Below are positions 1 through 10,141 of a stretch of DNA of 64,000 nt, in pieces. The position numbers and the translations under genes were made by a program. This DNA comes from Lewinellaceae bacterium (lineage in GTDB: Bacteria > Bacteroidota > Bacteroidia > Chitinophagales > Saprospiraceae): assembly GCA_020636155.1 (NCBI GenBank), contig JACJYM010000001.1, positions 357,118 through 421,117 of the forward strand, written 5' to 3'. The notes below the pieces were generated by a model. It was not told the DNA's origin, ran no database searches, and saw nothing but the letters and a program-made list of their open reading frames with translations. Position 1 is the first letter of the stretch. Each line of letters opens with the position of its first letter.

Positions 1-3000
1 ATGTTCCACCGGACTTTGGTTCGCTGGCTATCAATGACGTTTGTACCAATTCTTTTGTAAAAGCAACTTTGGCATTTGAAGCTGAAATCGAGACGCATAT
101 CACTGGCAACGTGGTCTTTAAAAATGACACTCTCGACTATGATGATGCACTCAATAAAATTTACAAATTAGATATTGGCAACAATGACTTTGAATACTTT
201 TTTAGTGATTGTGCAGGAAATCAAAGCAGTTGCCACCATACAGTTGTTCTGTCTGATGATGAAGCACCAATTATCACCTGTCCGCCTTCGATTCTTGACA
301 CTATTGAACAAAATTGTAGTAAATTTCTTGATTTACCTTCGGGTTACTCAGTTAGTGAAAACTGCAAATTAAGCCGAATTTACAATGAAGAATCTCCCCT
401 GGGAATGGGCAAATATCTAAATTTTGTTTTGGATGACAATTCTGGAGAATACTTAGCCGCAAGTAAAAATATCATTTTCAATAATGTTTTTGAAATAAAA
501 AAATCTACCAACGACCCTGTTGTAAGTTTGGTTGCCAAGGGAGATTTTGATGAACCAGGCGAGTCTATTAAGATACTTGGAGAAGATGGTCTTAGTTTAG
601 GAAGTACATTCCCTACAGGCGAAAATTGTGGATTTGTATATTTGGAAATGAGTATTCCGATTGCCAAGTTCAATGCTTGGGTTCAAGATGGACTTTTAGA
701 GTTGGTCGCCGAATTTCCCAATGATGCGAATATCGAAGGAAACGGAGTCAATCCATGCCAGGCTCTTGTCCCCGGTTCGACTATTGATAGCGTAAGCTTC
801 ATTACTCTAACCTTGAATTATGACGATGCACAAGCCTATTACACAACCTCTGGGACACTAAATACACCTTTGACTACCATCAATCCTGATATAGACAGCC
901 TAAGTTTTGAATTGCCAGCAGGTATCACCACGGTGACCTATTATGTGTCTGATGCAGGCCAAAATTCTAGTTCCTGTAGCTATGAAATCGAAATAGTGGA
1001 TATAACGCCACCCACAGCTTTGTGTAAAAACAATATTGTGGAAGTGCCACCCTCAGGATTAGATGATCTATACTTGACACAGGATATTGTAGATGATGGA
1101 AGTACTGACAATTGCGGGATTTATCAATACTCATTGAGTCAAGACACAATACGTTGTTCTGATATCGGAACACAATTAAATGTAACCCTCACAGTAACTG
1201 ATAGCAGTGGCAACTCTTCCTCATGTGAGTCTTTAATTAAAGTCGAGCGATACACACTTCAGCCAAGTTACAATGCCGGAATCTGTCCCGGTGACAGTCT
1301 CCAATTATTTGCCAACTTACCAATGCAAAGTCCTGATGCCGTTTTTACATTCGAATGGTATATGAACGATGTTCTTTTCTCAAATGAAGAAAATCCAGTA
1401 ATCAATAATTTTGCAGGGGGTGCTGACATAAGCTTTCACGTGATCGCTACTGGTTTTAATGGATGTTATGGTGAAGGAACAATTTTGGTGAATTTTCAAC
1501 CACTTAGTTCTCCATTACTAGAATTAGAATCTACCTCGGGCTGTAAAGGAGATAGCATCAGATTGTCAAGTACAAGCTACGCCGGTAACATTAATTATAG
1601 CTGGTATGAAGGAAGTTTCCCTAATGGAAACCTAATTACACAAACCGCAAATCCAATCTTAACCGTATCATCTGATAATGCAGGTACAAGATATTTTTAC
1701 CTTATCGCTGAAAGTGAAGAATGTACCTCTCTCGCCTCCAATTCCGTGGCTTACACAACTTTCGAAAAGCCTATTGCGGCAGTCGATGATCCTTTTATTA
1801 CCGTATGTGAAGGAGGTGAAATTACTTTATCTACGCAATCAGAAGGTCAAAATTATAAATATCAGTGGTTTGGACCCGGCGTGATGTCCACAATGAAAAA
1901 TCCGCCAAGCATTACTGATGTCACACAATCTAATGAAGGTTCTTACAGCCTCGTTATTAATGTGGGTCAATGTTATTCTGATACCGCAACAGTCATCGTT
2001 GATGTCCTCGAGAGACCTGACCAGCCAATACTTAGCGGAGAGGAAATCTTCTGTGACGGGTCTAATTTTAGCATCCAAGTATCCAATAATCCTAATGCCG
2101 ATGCTTATGAATGGTACATCGACAGTGTACTATTTAAAGTGACCACGAGCAACATTTTGTCTCAGGCAGCCTCAGATGCATTTGAGGGAGAGTGGACGGT
2201 TATCATAAGAGAAGGCGACTGTAATTCAATACCTTCTGAAGGAAAAGATATCCTTATTGAGGAGAGAATAGAAGTAGGTGCAAGCAATAATGGTCCGGTC
2301 TGTGTCGGTGATAGCATCACACTAAGCTCCAGTTATGTTCCTAATGCCATCTATGTGTGGAATGGACCCAATACCGTGGACGTGGAAGGTCAAGAAATAA
2401 AAATTCTAGCAGTAGCTGGTCAATATAGCGTCACTGTATTGACCCCAACCGGTTGTGATAATTCCGGTAGTACGACTGTCGTTGTTAATTCAGCGCCTGA
2501 AATCACGGCATTAAGCAATGATTCTGAAATGTGTATGGATGGAAATACACCCATTACTTTCTATCCAACTGTTTTCCCTCCTGACGGGAATTACACCTAT
2601 GATTGGGTAGGTCCCAACTTTACGAGTAATGAGGAAAACCCAACCATACCGGATGCTTCAGAGTCCGACAATGGCACTTACACCTTGACGGTTTATAACA
2701 ATGGCTGTCCATCACAGACCGTAAGTAACACGATAGAAATACATAATTTTCCTGAGACACCAGATCTTATTGGTCCAGATAACATTTGTGTCGGTGATGA
2801 TTTATTTTTATTCACCCTCACAGACGACCCCAATGCGAGTTATGAATGGCATACCCCCAAAGGCATATTTACTACCTCGGTTGATACATTTAAAATTATG
2901 GATATTGACCTTTCGGATGCTGGAAATTATGATTTGTACATTGTCAAGAATGGATGTAAAGCATTGGTCGCATCGACAGTCCAAGTCGAAGTTATTGCTA

Positions 3001-4331
3001 ATCCAACATCACCAAACATCACGGGTGTTCAAACCTATTGTTTTGGTTCGACAATAAAACTAGCCATCGAAGGTGAAATGGAAGATGACATTTTACATTG
3101 GACTACCCCTGTGGGAACATTCGATATGGATACACTAATCATTGATAACATCAATCAGTCACATGCAGGCAACTATCAGGTGATACTTGAGAGAAATGGA
3201 TGTAGGTCCATAGCTAGCGTATCATATAACATTGAAGTATTAGAGGAAATAAAAATTCCAGAATTCGAATTTATAGAATTAGACCTTTGTTCAGGTTATG
3301 ATGAAATGGTAGAAATATGTCTGACAAACAACTCACTCATAAGTTCGGGTAATTATGAATTGTTTAATCAATCAGGACAGTTGATTTCAAGCACTAATGA
3401 GAAATGCTTTTCTATTAATCCACAACTAAGCCTAAGCACTGGGGCAAACCTTCTGAGAGTAAGAACTCAGCTCGGGGAATGTTATTCAGAATTCAGTTCA
3501 AATCTTTTGGTCAATCTCAATATTGCACCAAATGTTGTCGCACAAGCAAATGAAAACCTAATTACCCTTTGCGAAAATACCACGGTCAATCTGCAGGCTA
3601 CGAATGCATCGAGTGATGTTCAAGTGGCCTGGAAAAACATTAATTCCAATTGCACAATTTCTAATCCGAAAGGTATTTCAACTTCTGTAAGCAATTTTAG
3701 GCTTGGTGAAAATTATCTCTTACTAAGTTACAGTTCTGAGGGATGCACAGATTTTACCACAGATACCGTACTGGTTTATCTCTACGAATCACCAGAACTA
3801 GAAAATGATTATTACAATGTGGAATATGGTGAGAATGTCAATTTAGACATTTTAGAGAATGACAATATAGAGGACGATGTGGACCTTAACTTTGATTTGA
3901 ATGAATTAGTCGGAAGAGTTATTTTGCAAAATGATGGTTATGTCTACTTGCCTGATCCTACCCATACGGGCATTATTGAGTTTTATTATGAAGCCTGTCT
4001 AAAAGAATGCCCTGATATATGTAGTGAAGCATTGGTAAGAATAAATATTAGTTCTGACAATGCATGCATCATTCCAAATGTCATCACTCCTAATAACGAT
4101 GGTATCAATGACAATTTTGTTATCCCTTGTTTAGATGACATCCGGTTTTCAGACAACAGTATCAAGATATTCAATCAATGGGGTGATGAAGTTTTTAGTG
4201 CGAAAGATTATCAAAATAATTGGGATGGTACTTACGGTGCTAAACCGTTACCCTCTGGCACATATTTTTATATTGTAGAAATCAAAGCTTTGAGTGAAAC
4301 TATGAGTGGTTATTTAATCATTAAACGATAA
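1..4331 (+). CDS. Giant secreted adhesin-like protein with Ig-like repeats and T9SS type B (CHU_C) C-terminal domain; 5' end outside window
   Basis: The reading frame is open to the left edge (first full codon at position 3), so the N-terminus and signal peptide lie outside the window. Visible from the left are HYR-like stretches ([12 protein letters not shown] near 260-290, [12 protein letters not shown] near 1000), then about eight Ig-like/PKD-like repeats, each opening with a C-x-G-[DST] motif such as [37 protein letters not shown]. The last ~88 residues (about 4066-4328) match the gliding-motility-associated C-terminal domain: [15 protein letters not shown], then [11 protein letters not shown] and [10 protein letters not shown]. 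That domain directs export and surface attachment by the type IX secretion system. The stop is 4 nt before a PorP/SprF gene, the usual partner of type B cargo, so the three genes 1-7035 are probably one unit. Specific ligand unknown. Confidence 0.9.
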   Translation, partial: VPPDFGSLAINDVCTNSFVKATLAFEAEIETHITGNVVFKNDTLDYDDALNKIYKLDIGNNDFEYFFSDCAGNQSSCHHTVVLSDDEAPIITCPPSILDTIEQNCSKFLDLPSGYSVSENCKLSRIYNEESPLGMGKYLNFVLDDNSGEYLAASKNIIFNNVFEIKKSTNDPVVSLVAKGDFDEPGESIKILGEDGLSLGSTFPTGENCGFVYLEMSIPIAKFNAWVQDGLLELVAEFPNDANIEGNGVNPCQALVPGSTIDSVSFITLTLNYDDAQAYYTTSGTLNTPLTTINPDIDSLSFELPAGITTVTYYVSDAGQNSSSCSYEIEIVDITPPTALCKNNIVEVPPSGLDDLYLTQDIVDDGSTDNCGIYQYSLSQDTIRCSDIGTQLNVTLTVTDSSGNSSSCESLIKVERYTLQPSYNAGICPGDSLQLFANLPMQSPDAVFTFEWYMNDVLFSNEENPVINNFAGGADISFHVIATGFNGCYGEGTILVNFQPLSSPLLELESTSGCKGDSIRLSSTSYAGNINYSWYEGSFPNGNLITQTANPILTVSSDNAGTRYFYLIAESEECTSLASNSVAYTTFEKPIAAVDDPFITVCEGGEITLSTQSEGQNYKYQWFGPGVMSTMKNPPSITDVTQSNEGSYSLVINVGQCYSDTATVIVDVLERPDQPILSGEEIFCDGSNFSIQVSNNPNADAYEWYIDSVLFKVTTSNILSQAASDAFEGEWTVIIREGDCNSIPSEGKDILIEERIEVGASNNGPVCVGDSITLSSSYVPNAIYVWNGPNTVDVEGQEIKILAVAGQYSVTVLTPTGCDNSGSTTVVVNSAPEITALSNDSEMCMDGNTPITFYPTVFPPDGNYTYDWVGPNFTSNEENPTIPDASESDNGTYTLTVYNNGCPSQTVSNTIEIHNFPETPDLIGPDNICVGDDLFLFTLTDDPNASYEWHTPKGIFTTSVDTFKIMDIDLSDAGNYDLYIVKNGCKALVASTVQVEVIANPTSPNITGVQTYCFGSTIKLAIEGEMEDDILHWTTPVGTFDMDTLIIDNINQSHAGNYQVILERNGCRSIASVSYNIEVLEEIKIPEFEFIELDLCSGYDEMVEICLTNNSLISSGNYELFNQSGQLISSTNEKCFSINPQLSLSTGANLLRVRTQLGECYSEFSSNLLVNLNIAPNVVAQANENLITLCENTTVNLQATNASSDVQVAWKNINSNCTISNPKGISTSVSNFRLGENYLLLSYSSEGCTDFTTDTVLVYLYESPELENDYYNVEYGENVNLDILENDNIEDDVDLNFDLNELVGRVILQNDGYVYLPDPTHTGIIEFYYEACLKECPDICSEALVRINISSDNACIIPNVITPNNDGINDNFVIPCLDDIRFSDNSIKIFNQWGDEVFSAKDYQNNWDGTYGAKPLPSGTYFYIVEIKALSETMSGYLIIKR

Positions 4332-4335
4332 TACG

Positions 4336-5298
4336 ATGAGTAATTCAATATATAAAATCGCGGTGGTATTGTTGAGCTTAGTATTTACCTTCGAATTATC
4401 AGCTCAACAACAGCAACATTACACTTTTTTTATGCATAACAAATTGCTGTTGAATCCCGGTTACGCAGGTGCGGCCGACCACAGCTATATCAATCTCATC
4501 TATCGCAATCAATGGAGTGGATTGCCCGGTGCTCCCGAAGCACAATCATTGACTTGGAATATGAGCAGTTTTAATAAGGTAGGTTTAGGATTTGTAGCGG
4601 ATAGACAAACCATAGGTATACAAGAAGAAGTAAGTATTGCAGGAAACTATGCATACAAGCTCCTTTTGAATGACCTTACTATAAGTGCCGGTTTATCAGG
4701 GTCTTACAGGAGATATACGGAAGATTTTACCGACCCATCTATAGTTGCCATTCATAGTTTAAATACGGATCCGAGTATTCCACAGTTAGTTTATAACAAA
4801 AACATCATTAATGTAGGATTTGGAATTTACGCCAGTAACAAAGATTTTTATCTCGGCGTAAGCATTCCACGACTGATAAAGACTTCCTTAGATATTGACA
4901 ATAATTCGTTTCTTACCCAAGAGGAACTTCACTATTACCTGATGGGAGGTATAGATTTTCGCATCAATAAGAAGTTGAAATTTTCTCCACAAGTGTTGCT
5001 TAAATTTGCCCAAAATTCACCTTTCGATATAGACCTAAACTTTGGAGTAAGCTGGGAAGATAAATATGGTTTGGCACTAGCATATAGGTATGGCGGCAAT
5101 GACGGAGGAATAGGAGAAAGTGTAGACTTAATGTTTACATTTAAGCTCAACGAGGCATTGATGTTTGGAGTATCGCAAGATTATTCCTTATCAGATCTAA
5201 GTAGTTACGAAAGTGGCACACTTGAGGCTATGGTACAATATGATTTTGTTAAGAAAAAGCCTCAACCTGTCATGGTCAATCCACGGTATTTTTATTAG
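4336..5298 (+). CDS. PorP/SprF family type IX secretion outer-membrane protein
   Basis: 320 residues, with a signal peptide (cleavage near ELSAQQQQ) and the family hallmarks just after it: a QHYTFFMHNKLLLNPGYAGA segment, then YRNQWSGLPGAP and an alternation of short beta strands to the end, as expected for a 14-strand barrel. PorP/SprF proteins sit in the outer membrane and help type B cargo attach or leave through the T9SS. The ATG is 4 nt after the stop of the upstream type B adhesin and the gene is followed by an OmpA/propeller gene, the standard three-gene arrangement. Which subfamily member it is cannot be decided from sequence alone. Confidence 0.93.
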   Translation: MSNSIYKIAVVLLSLVFTFELSAQQQQHYTFFMHNKLLLNPGYAGAADHSYINLIYRNQWSGLPGAPEAQSLTWNMSSFNKVGLGFVADRQTIGIQEEVSIAGNYAYKLLLNDLTISAGLSGSYRRYTEDFTDPSIVAIHSLNTDPSIPQLVYNKNIINVGFGIYASNKDFYLGVSIPRLIKTSLDIDNNSFLTQEELHYYLMGGIDFRINKKLKFSPQVLLKFAQNSPFDIDLNFGVSWEDKYGLALAYRYGGNDGGIGESVDLMFTFKLNEALMFGVSQDYSLSDLSSYESGTLEAMVQYDFVKKKPQPVMVNPRYFY

Positions 5299-5343
5299 TG
5301 TAATCAATTGTTATTACTCTTATCGGTTTAAAGAAAAATTAAA

Positions 5344-7035
5344 ATGAGATTAATATATACTTTTATAATCATAGTGCTAGCTAACTCACTTTCAGCACAA
5401 CATAGGTTGTCTCTGGATATGGATGCCATTAAATCTGCCAAGATTTTTAATGAGGCTCAGATGAACTCAGAATTCATAGAAATGTCACCGGCATTCATTG
5501 TAAAAGAAATAGCTTTTGTCACCTCAAATACTGATGCGGCTAAAGATCCTGCCATAGGACAGAAATACTTTGATATTGCCTATGGAATCAAAGATAGTTT
5601 AGGTTTATTGAGCCAACTATCCTATTTTACCGAGGAAATAAATTCGCCATATCATGAAGGCCCCCTCGTCTATGACAATACGGAATCAGTCATGTACTTC
5701 ACTAGATCTGTATTTTTCGGCACATCGGGAGATAAGCAAGACACTGCAAAAATGCAAATATTTGCAGCGACCTTTGATGAGGTATATCCCTTGTCATTCA
5801 ATTCAAAAAAGTGGAATTACTGTCACCCAGCGATAAATGAGACAAGCGACCAATTGATACTATCATCAAATTTTAATGAAGGGAATAAAGGCAAATACGA
5901 CTTATTCGGAGTAGATAAACTGGGGATTAATTTTGGAAGCCTTAGCAATCTTGGGGACTCTATTAATACCATTTATAACGAATTGTACCCTGTATTCTTT
6001 GGGAATGATGTGTTGTTTTTTAGTTCTGACCGACCCGGCGGATTTGGTGGATTGGATATCTATTGTTGCTTTAAAAGAGATGACCAGTGGTCTCAGCCGA
6101 TACTCCTCCCTGCGCCAATCAATACTGTATCTGATGATTACAGCCTGATAGTGGATAAGAGTTCAAAAATGGGATACATGAGCTCTGACAGAGAAGGCGG
6201 AAAAGGACTGGACGACATTTATTTGGTGAAGTTCAAAAATTCAATCTTCAAAGAAGAAAAGGTAAAAACGCCTGTAGTGATGAACTATGTAGACTTTGAA
6301 GTCATTGAAAAGTTGAGTTTTAATGGATTAAAAGACGTAAAAGTCACACTGTTGAGAATATTGCCCGGACAGGATAATTTTGATCTCTCGGCATACAATG
6401 TGGACATGCTACCTGCCGACCAAAAAGGTGGCATCATCATGAAATTGTCTCCAAAAACAGAGGTAGTGGATTTCTATACTACGGACGAAAACGGTAAGTG
6501 TCGTATCAGCATAGATAAAAACAGCAATTATCTTTTAAATTTTACCAAAGATGGATACGAATCTCAACAATTGTACTACGAAAATGGGACTCAAAAAAAG
6601 TTAACCATAGCCATGGAACCTAGTACCACTTTAATTCCCACCAAAACCCCAAATGAAATAATAATACCAACTGCCAAGGGTGAATCTGTGGTTTTTAATA
6701 ACATTTACTATGAATACAACAGTGCAAAAATCGCAAAAGGTGCGGCGGCAGAGCTTGATGCCCTTGCAAAAGTGATGTTTCAAAATCCAAATATGAAAGT
6801 CCTATTGACGGCCTATACAGATGCTAGGGGAAAAGCAGAATACAATCAAAAACTTTCAGAACAAAGAGCGGAATCTGCTAAAAATTATTTGGTCAAGAAA
6901 GGAGTGAGTCCGAGTCGAATTCAGGCACAAGGAATGGGTGAATCACGCATTAGAAATCACTGTACAGATGGTATCAAATGTACCGAAGAAGAACATAAGT
7001 ATAATAGGAGAACAGAGTTAACAATCATAGAATAA
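5344..7035 (+). CDS. OmpA-family peptidoglycan-binding protein with PD40 beta-propeller (PorE-like, without obvious TPR)
   Basis: 563 residues. An 18-residue signal peptide ends at LSAQ. Residues about 70-310 contain WD40-like PD40 repeats (LILSSNFNEG, LFFSSDRPGGFGGLDIY, GYMSSDREGGKGLDDIYL). Residues about 320-430 look like a carboxypeptidase-regulatory-like beta-sandwich. The last ~115 residues are OmpA-like: NNIYYEYNSAKI, the TDARG loop and SEQRAESAKNYLVKKGV, with the Asp and Arg that bind diaminopimelate. This order resembles PorE, which anchors the T9SS ring to peptidoglycan, but the N-terminal TPR block of PorE is absent. It is 45 nt downstream of the PorP/SprF gene and probably cotranscribed; it likely tethers that barrel to the cell wall. 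Confidence 0.9.
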   Translation: MRLIYTFIIIVLANSLSAQHRLSLDMDAIKSAKIFNEAQMNSEFIEMSPAFIVKEIAFVTSNTDAAKDPAIGQKYFDIAYGIKDSLGLLSQLSYFTEEINSPYHEGPLVYDNTESVMYFTRSVFFGTSGDKQDTAKMQIFAATFDEVYPLSFNSKKWNYCHPAINETSDQLILSSNFNEGNKGKYDLFGVDKLGINFGSLSNLGDSINTIYNELYPVFFGNDVLFFSSDRPGGFGGLDIYCCFKRDDQWSQPILLPAPINTVSDDYSLIVDKSSKMGYMSSDREGGKGLDDIYLVKFKNSIFKEEKVKTPVVMNYVDFEVIEKLSFNGLKDVKVTLLRILPGQDNFDLSAYNVDMLPADQKGGIIMKLSPKTEVVDFYTTDENGKCRISIDKNSNYLLNFTKDGYESQQLYYENGTQKKLTIAMEPSTTLIPTKTPNEIIIPTAKGESVVFNNIYYEYNSAKIAKGAAAELDALAKVMFQNPNMKVLLTAYTDARGKAEYNQKLSEQRAESAKNYLVKKGVSPSRIQAQGMGESRIRNHCTDGIKCTEEEHKYNRRTELTIIE

Positions 7036-7054
7036 CAGTTTAGACCTTATTACA

Positions 7055-7540
7055 ATCCTCTCTTTTTGGCATTGCCATAAAATAGCCCCGAAGGGGTGAC
7101 ATATCTTTAGCCTCGTACAATGTGCGGGGCTAAACCACAGCACCTAACCGTTTTGGCGTTATTTTTGCCCCCATCGCAAAAATTATGACAAAACATTATG
7201 TAGAACATTTCGTAAGGTTATTCCTTTCTTTTTGGCATTGCCCCAAAAAGAAACAAATAATGCTAGTCACGTTCATTTAGTATTTCTTTTGGCTTAATCC
7301 AAAAGAAACAAAAAATCAAGGCTGTATACTTTTTTTAACGCCAAAACCCTCCTAAAATCCTAAACAGCCTGAAACTCCTCCTTCGTCGTCAAACACCAGC
7401 CTGTTTTTAACGGATTTTAGTTCTTGTTTTGACTAAAAAGTATAAGGCCTTTCTGTCCAAGAATCACGAAAATCGTTTTCAGAACTGCATTTGAATCATT
7501 ATTCTTTTGAAATTTCTCCATGTCTGCTCTGCCCTTTGGG
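7055..7540. repeat. Left well-preserved copy of the ~485-bp repeat
   Basis: It begins just after the stop of the OmpA gene with TCTTTTTGGCATTGCC and the first GC-rich hairpin, and runs to CTGCCCTTTGG. It aligns with 8446-8931 at a constant offset of 1391, differing by scattered substitutions (for example CTCGTACAATGTGC versus CCCGTAAGACGTAC in the hairpin loop region). Confidence 0.8.
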
Positions 7541-8445
7541 GTAGATTTACTATCCCTCCTTTTTGGCATTTAGGAGGGGTAATATCTGCGTTGTACGGGG
7601 CTAAATCAGCCTCGAACCTGTTTTGGGAGGATTATTATTTACCTCTTTTTATTCCTTTCTTTTGGCATTGAAACAAAAAATGCTAGTCACGCCAACTTTC
7701 TTTGGCTTAATCCAAAGAAACAAAAAATCAAGGCTGTATATTTTTAACGCCCTCCTAAATCCTAAACAGCCTGAAACCATTCGTCGTCAAAACCAGCCTG
7801 TTTTTTGGCGTATAAGGCCTTTTTGCCTCACCTCGTTTCAGAAAAATTGAATCACAACAAAATTCTCGCATGCTGTTTGAATGCCCCTTTGGAATTCTAC
7901 AGGATGGGGAGGATTTAATATCCTTTCTTTTTGGCATTGTCCCAAAAAAAGCCCCGAAGGGTGTAAAATCAATAGCTACGTCACGCTAAACCATTTACCA
8001 AACCTGTTTTGGCGTTAATCGCAAAAAATCACAACAAAAAATCAAGAATCTATATTCTTTTTTTAACTAAAATAGCCCCAAATATCCCTCCTACAATGCC
8101 TAAACAGCCTGAAACGTTTTGGCGTTATTTTTTGCCCCTTCGTCGTCAAACATTATGTAGGAACCGTGGCAGTTATTCCTTTCTTTTTTTTTAACGGACG
8201 TTTTAGTTCTTTTGTTTTGATCCTAAAAATTATCAAGGCCTTTTAACGCCAAAACCCTCCTAAAATCTAAACACGAAAATCCTTTTCAAACACCAGTTTT
8301 TTAACGATTTTGAATCTTGTTTTGACAGCCTTTCTGTCAAGAATGAAATTCTAGCATGCATTTGTTTCTAGTCTGAAATTTCCCTTTGTTGTTCTCAGCA
8401 CTGCCCTTTGGAGGGGCTGCTCGCAGGGCGGGGAGGATTTATTAT

Positions 8446-8931
8446 CCCTCTCTTTTTGGAATTGCTCCAAAAATAGCCCCGAAGGGGTGTAATATCTTTA
8501 GCCCCGTAAGACGTACGGGGCTAAACCATAGCACCAAACCTGTTTTGGCGTTATTTTTGCCTCCCTCGCAAAAATTATGACAAAACATTATGTAAAATAT
8601 TCCGTCAGATTATTCCTTTCTTTTTTTCATTGCCCAAAAAGAAACAAAAAACGCTAGTCACGTCCATTTCAACTATCTTTTGGCTTGATCCAAAAGAAAC
8701 AAAAAATCAAGGCTGTATACTTTTTTTAACGCCAAAACCCTCCTAAAATCCTAAACAGCCTGAAACTCCTCCTTCGTCGTCAAACACCAGCCTGTTTTTA
8801 ACGGATTTTAGTTCTTGTTTTGACTAAAAAGTATAAGGCCTTTCTGTCCTAGAAACACGAAAATCGTTTTCAGAACGACTTTTGAATCATAATTCTCGTG
8901 AAATTCTACCATGCTGTTCTTAGCTATGCCC
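8446..8931. repeat. Right well-preserved copy of the ~485-bp repeat
   Basis: Direct-repeat partner of 7055-7540 (offset 1391 bp). It contains both GC-rich hairpins, the TTTTGGCGTT box, and the long block from 8704 to 8870 that is almost identical to 7313-7480. It is followed at once by another hairpin part ending near 9113. Confidence 0.8.
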
Positions 8932-9153
8932 CTTTGGAGTTGCGGACTACAGGGCTGGGAGGATTTATTATCCCTCTCTTTTTGGCATTGCCTTAAAATA
9001 GCCCCGAAGGGGTGTAATATCAATAGCCCCGTACAGCGTGCGGGGCTAAACCATAGCACCAAACCTGTTTTGGCGTTATTTTTGCCTTCATCGCAAAAAT
9101 TATGACAAAACGAATGTTTCCATAAAATTCCATATTATTGAAAAAAATTAAAA

Positions 9154-9161
9154 TAATTTTG
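9154..9161 (+). promoter_or_regulatory. Candidate -7 promoter element (TAATTTTG) upstream of the octanucleotide-tract lipoprotein gene
   Basis: The octamer fits the Bacteroidota -7 consensus TAnnTTTG exactly and lies in an AT-rich stretch 77 nt before the ATG at 9238. No TTTG is seen at the ideal -33 distance (a TTG at 9138-9140 is too close), so this is a partial match only. Confidence 0.35.
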
Positions 9162-9256
9162 CTATTTAAAATTATTTCCTTATTTTTATTCCACCTAAAC
9201 CACAGGCTGTATTTCTTAATTTATTAAATATATAACAATGGAGACATTATTAAAAA

Positions 9257-9291
9257 CAAACAACCAAACAACCAAACAACCAAACAACCAA
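9257..9291 (+). repeat. Octanucleotide tract (CAACCAAA) within the 5' end of a reading frame
   Basis: Three perfect copies of the 8-mer at 9261-9268, 9269-9276 and 9277-9284, a half copy before and a 7/8 copy after. It lies 19 nt after an ATG (9238) whose frame reads METLLKTNNQTTKQPNNQ and then stops at TAA just past the tract. The frame of the downstream lipoprotein gene is open backwards through the tract to 9254. Adding one 8-bp unit (or removing two) would join the two frames. Confidence 0.85.
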
Positions 9292-9337
9292 CGCCTTACG
9301 CCGTAATGGCTTTTACAAGCTTTTAGTACCGCTGGTC

Positions 9338-10081
9338 ATGATTTTGATGGTAGCATTGGTGTATTCATGTAGTGAGGAAGTGCAAGAAAGTACGGCCACA
9401 ACAGAAGAATCAATATCAAACGATCAAAGATACGAAGGGAACAGAGGTGGTGGAGAAACTGATGACCCTGTTATTGGGGTGTCGTGCATCCATAACTTAT
9501 TTCCTGGATTGTGTGGAGTAGAAACTATTTTAGTGGCTAATATCACATTACCTCAATACCCAGGATGTACATTTACCTTTCAAATGACATATGTCAAGTG
9601 TACAGTAGGAGCGATAGTAGAAACACATTTTGGCGATTTTACCGTACAACCTACTACTAACTGTCCACAGTACGTGGCTGATGTAAATAATGCCATAGCC
9701 ACAAACACTTTAGATGCATTTGCACAGGATTTTAACAAATCAGTTTGGAAAGCTATCACTGAGCATTATTTAAATGTTATTGCTACGACTCCGACGGCAA
9801 TTATTGGGTATAATCCACATAGTTGTATGAAAACTTGTTTTCAAATGGTTAACCGTGGAGATTATTCTGGATATATTCCTAGAAGATACACCTGTGCATA
9901 TGGCTGTTGTAAAATAAAACGTAATTATCAAAAAGTTAACAATGAATGGGTATTGGTAAGTATTGTGGATGAAAGTAGCACCATTACGACCAATTGTCAG
10001 GATCCGGTTGTGATTGTATGTCCTGCGGGCACAACAATCTCAACCAATTGCATGCCAAGCTGTGATGAATTATTATTTTAG
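9338..10081 (+). CDS. Cysteine-rich putative lipoprotein, possibly phase-variable; true N-terminus probably upstream at ATG 9238 in the other frame
   Basis: 247 residues from the ATG at 9338, but that start gives a signal sequence with no charged n-region (MILMVALVYSC). Reading the same frame backwards gives RRNGFYKLLVPLVMILMVAL, a proper lipoprotein signal with two arginines, followed by the lipobox-like VYSC and an acidic/serine stretch. No start codon exists in this frame upstream; an ATG at 9238 is in the neighbouring frame, separated by an octanucleotide tract. The mature part has about 18 cysteines, including C-CC and CxxxC groups, and no domain I recognise. A perfect 13-bp hairpin follows the stop. 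Either the gene is switched off here by tract length, or the tract has a sequencing-length error. Confidence 0.7.
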   Translation: MILMVALVYSCSEEVQESTATTEESISNDQRYEGNRGGGETDDPVIGVSCIHNLFPGLCGVETILVANITLPQYPGCTFTFQMTYVKCTVGAIVETHFGDFTVQPTTNCPQYVADVNNAIATNTLDAFAQDFNKSVWKAITEHYLNVIATTPTAIIGYNPHSCMKTCFQMVNRGDYSGYIPRRYTCAYGCCKIKRNYQKVNNEWVLVSIVDESSTITTNCQDPVVIVCPAGTTISTNCMPSCDELLF

Positions 10082-10089
10082 ATAAAACC

Positions 10090-10126
10090 AAGAACTAGTT
10101 GGGAATAAATTTTCCAACTAGTTCTT
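10090..10126 (+). terminator. Perfect 13-bp stem hairpin after the lipoprotein gene
   Basis: Arms AAGAACTAGTTGG (10090-10102) and CCAACTAGTTCTT (10114-10126) with an 11-nt loop, 8 nt after the stop at 10081 and before the next gene start at 10142. There is no T-run directly after it on the plus strand, so it may be a transcript-end or mRNA-stabilising hairpin. Confidence 0.6.
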
Positions 10127-10141
10127 AAAAAATTGCATTTT

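Larger units (their letters stand above)
7055..9113. repeat. Intergenic tandem array of a ~485-bp repeat (two well-preserved copies framing scrambled ones)
   Basis: No credible gene occupies this stretch. A unit made of a hairpin-rich part (AATAGCCCCGAAGGGGTG, then TAGCCCCGTAC...GTGCGGGGCTA, then TTTTGGCGTTATTTTTGC) followed by a ~300-bp part (AATCAAGGCTGTATAC..., CCTAAACAGCCTGAAAC..., TCGTCGTCAAACACCAGCC) occurs at 7055-7540 and again at 8446-8931 with a constant offset of 1391 bp and few differences. Further hairpin parts lie near 7519-7670, 7870-8030 and 8908-9113. Between 7655 and 8390 the same words recur in shortened and rearranged order. Small open frames here (for example 8386-8580, 8911-9105) are translations of the repeat, not genes. 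Confidence 0.85.

Noticed and set aside
8009..9105. Several 60-64 codon frames in the 7-9 kb repeat array and at 11811-11996
   Set aside because: They are translations of the repeat itself (shared LFGIAPKIAPKGCN-like strings), have no ribosome-binding site or family, and vary with repeat decay.
9257..9291. Possible CRISPR-like array in the CAACCAAA tract
   Set aside because: Eight-base units without spacers; it is a microsatellite in a reading frame. No CRISPR array or cas gene was seen anywhere in the window.
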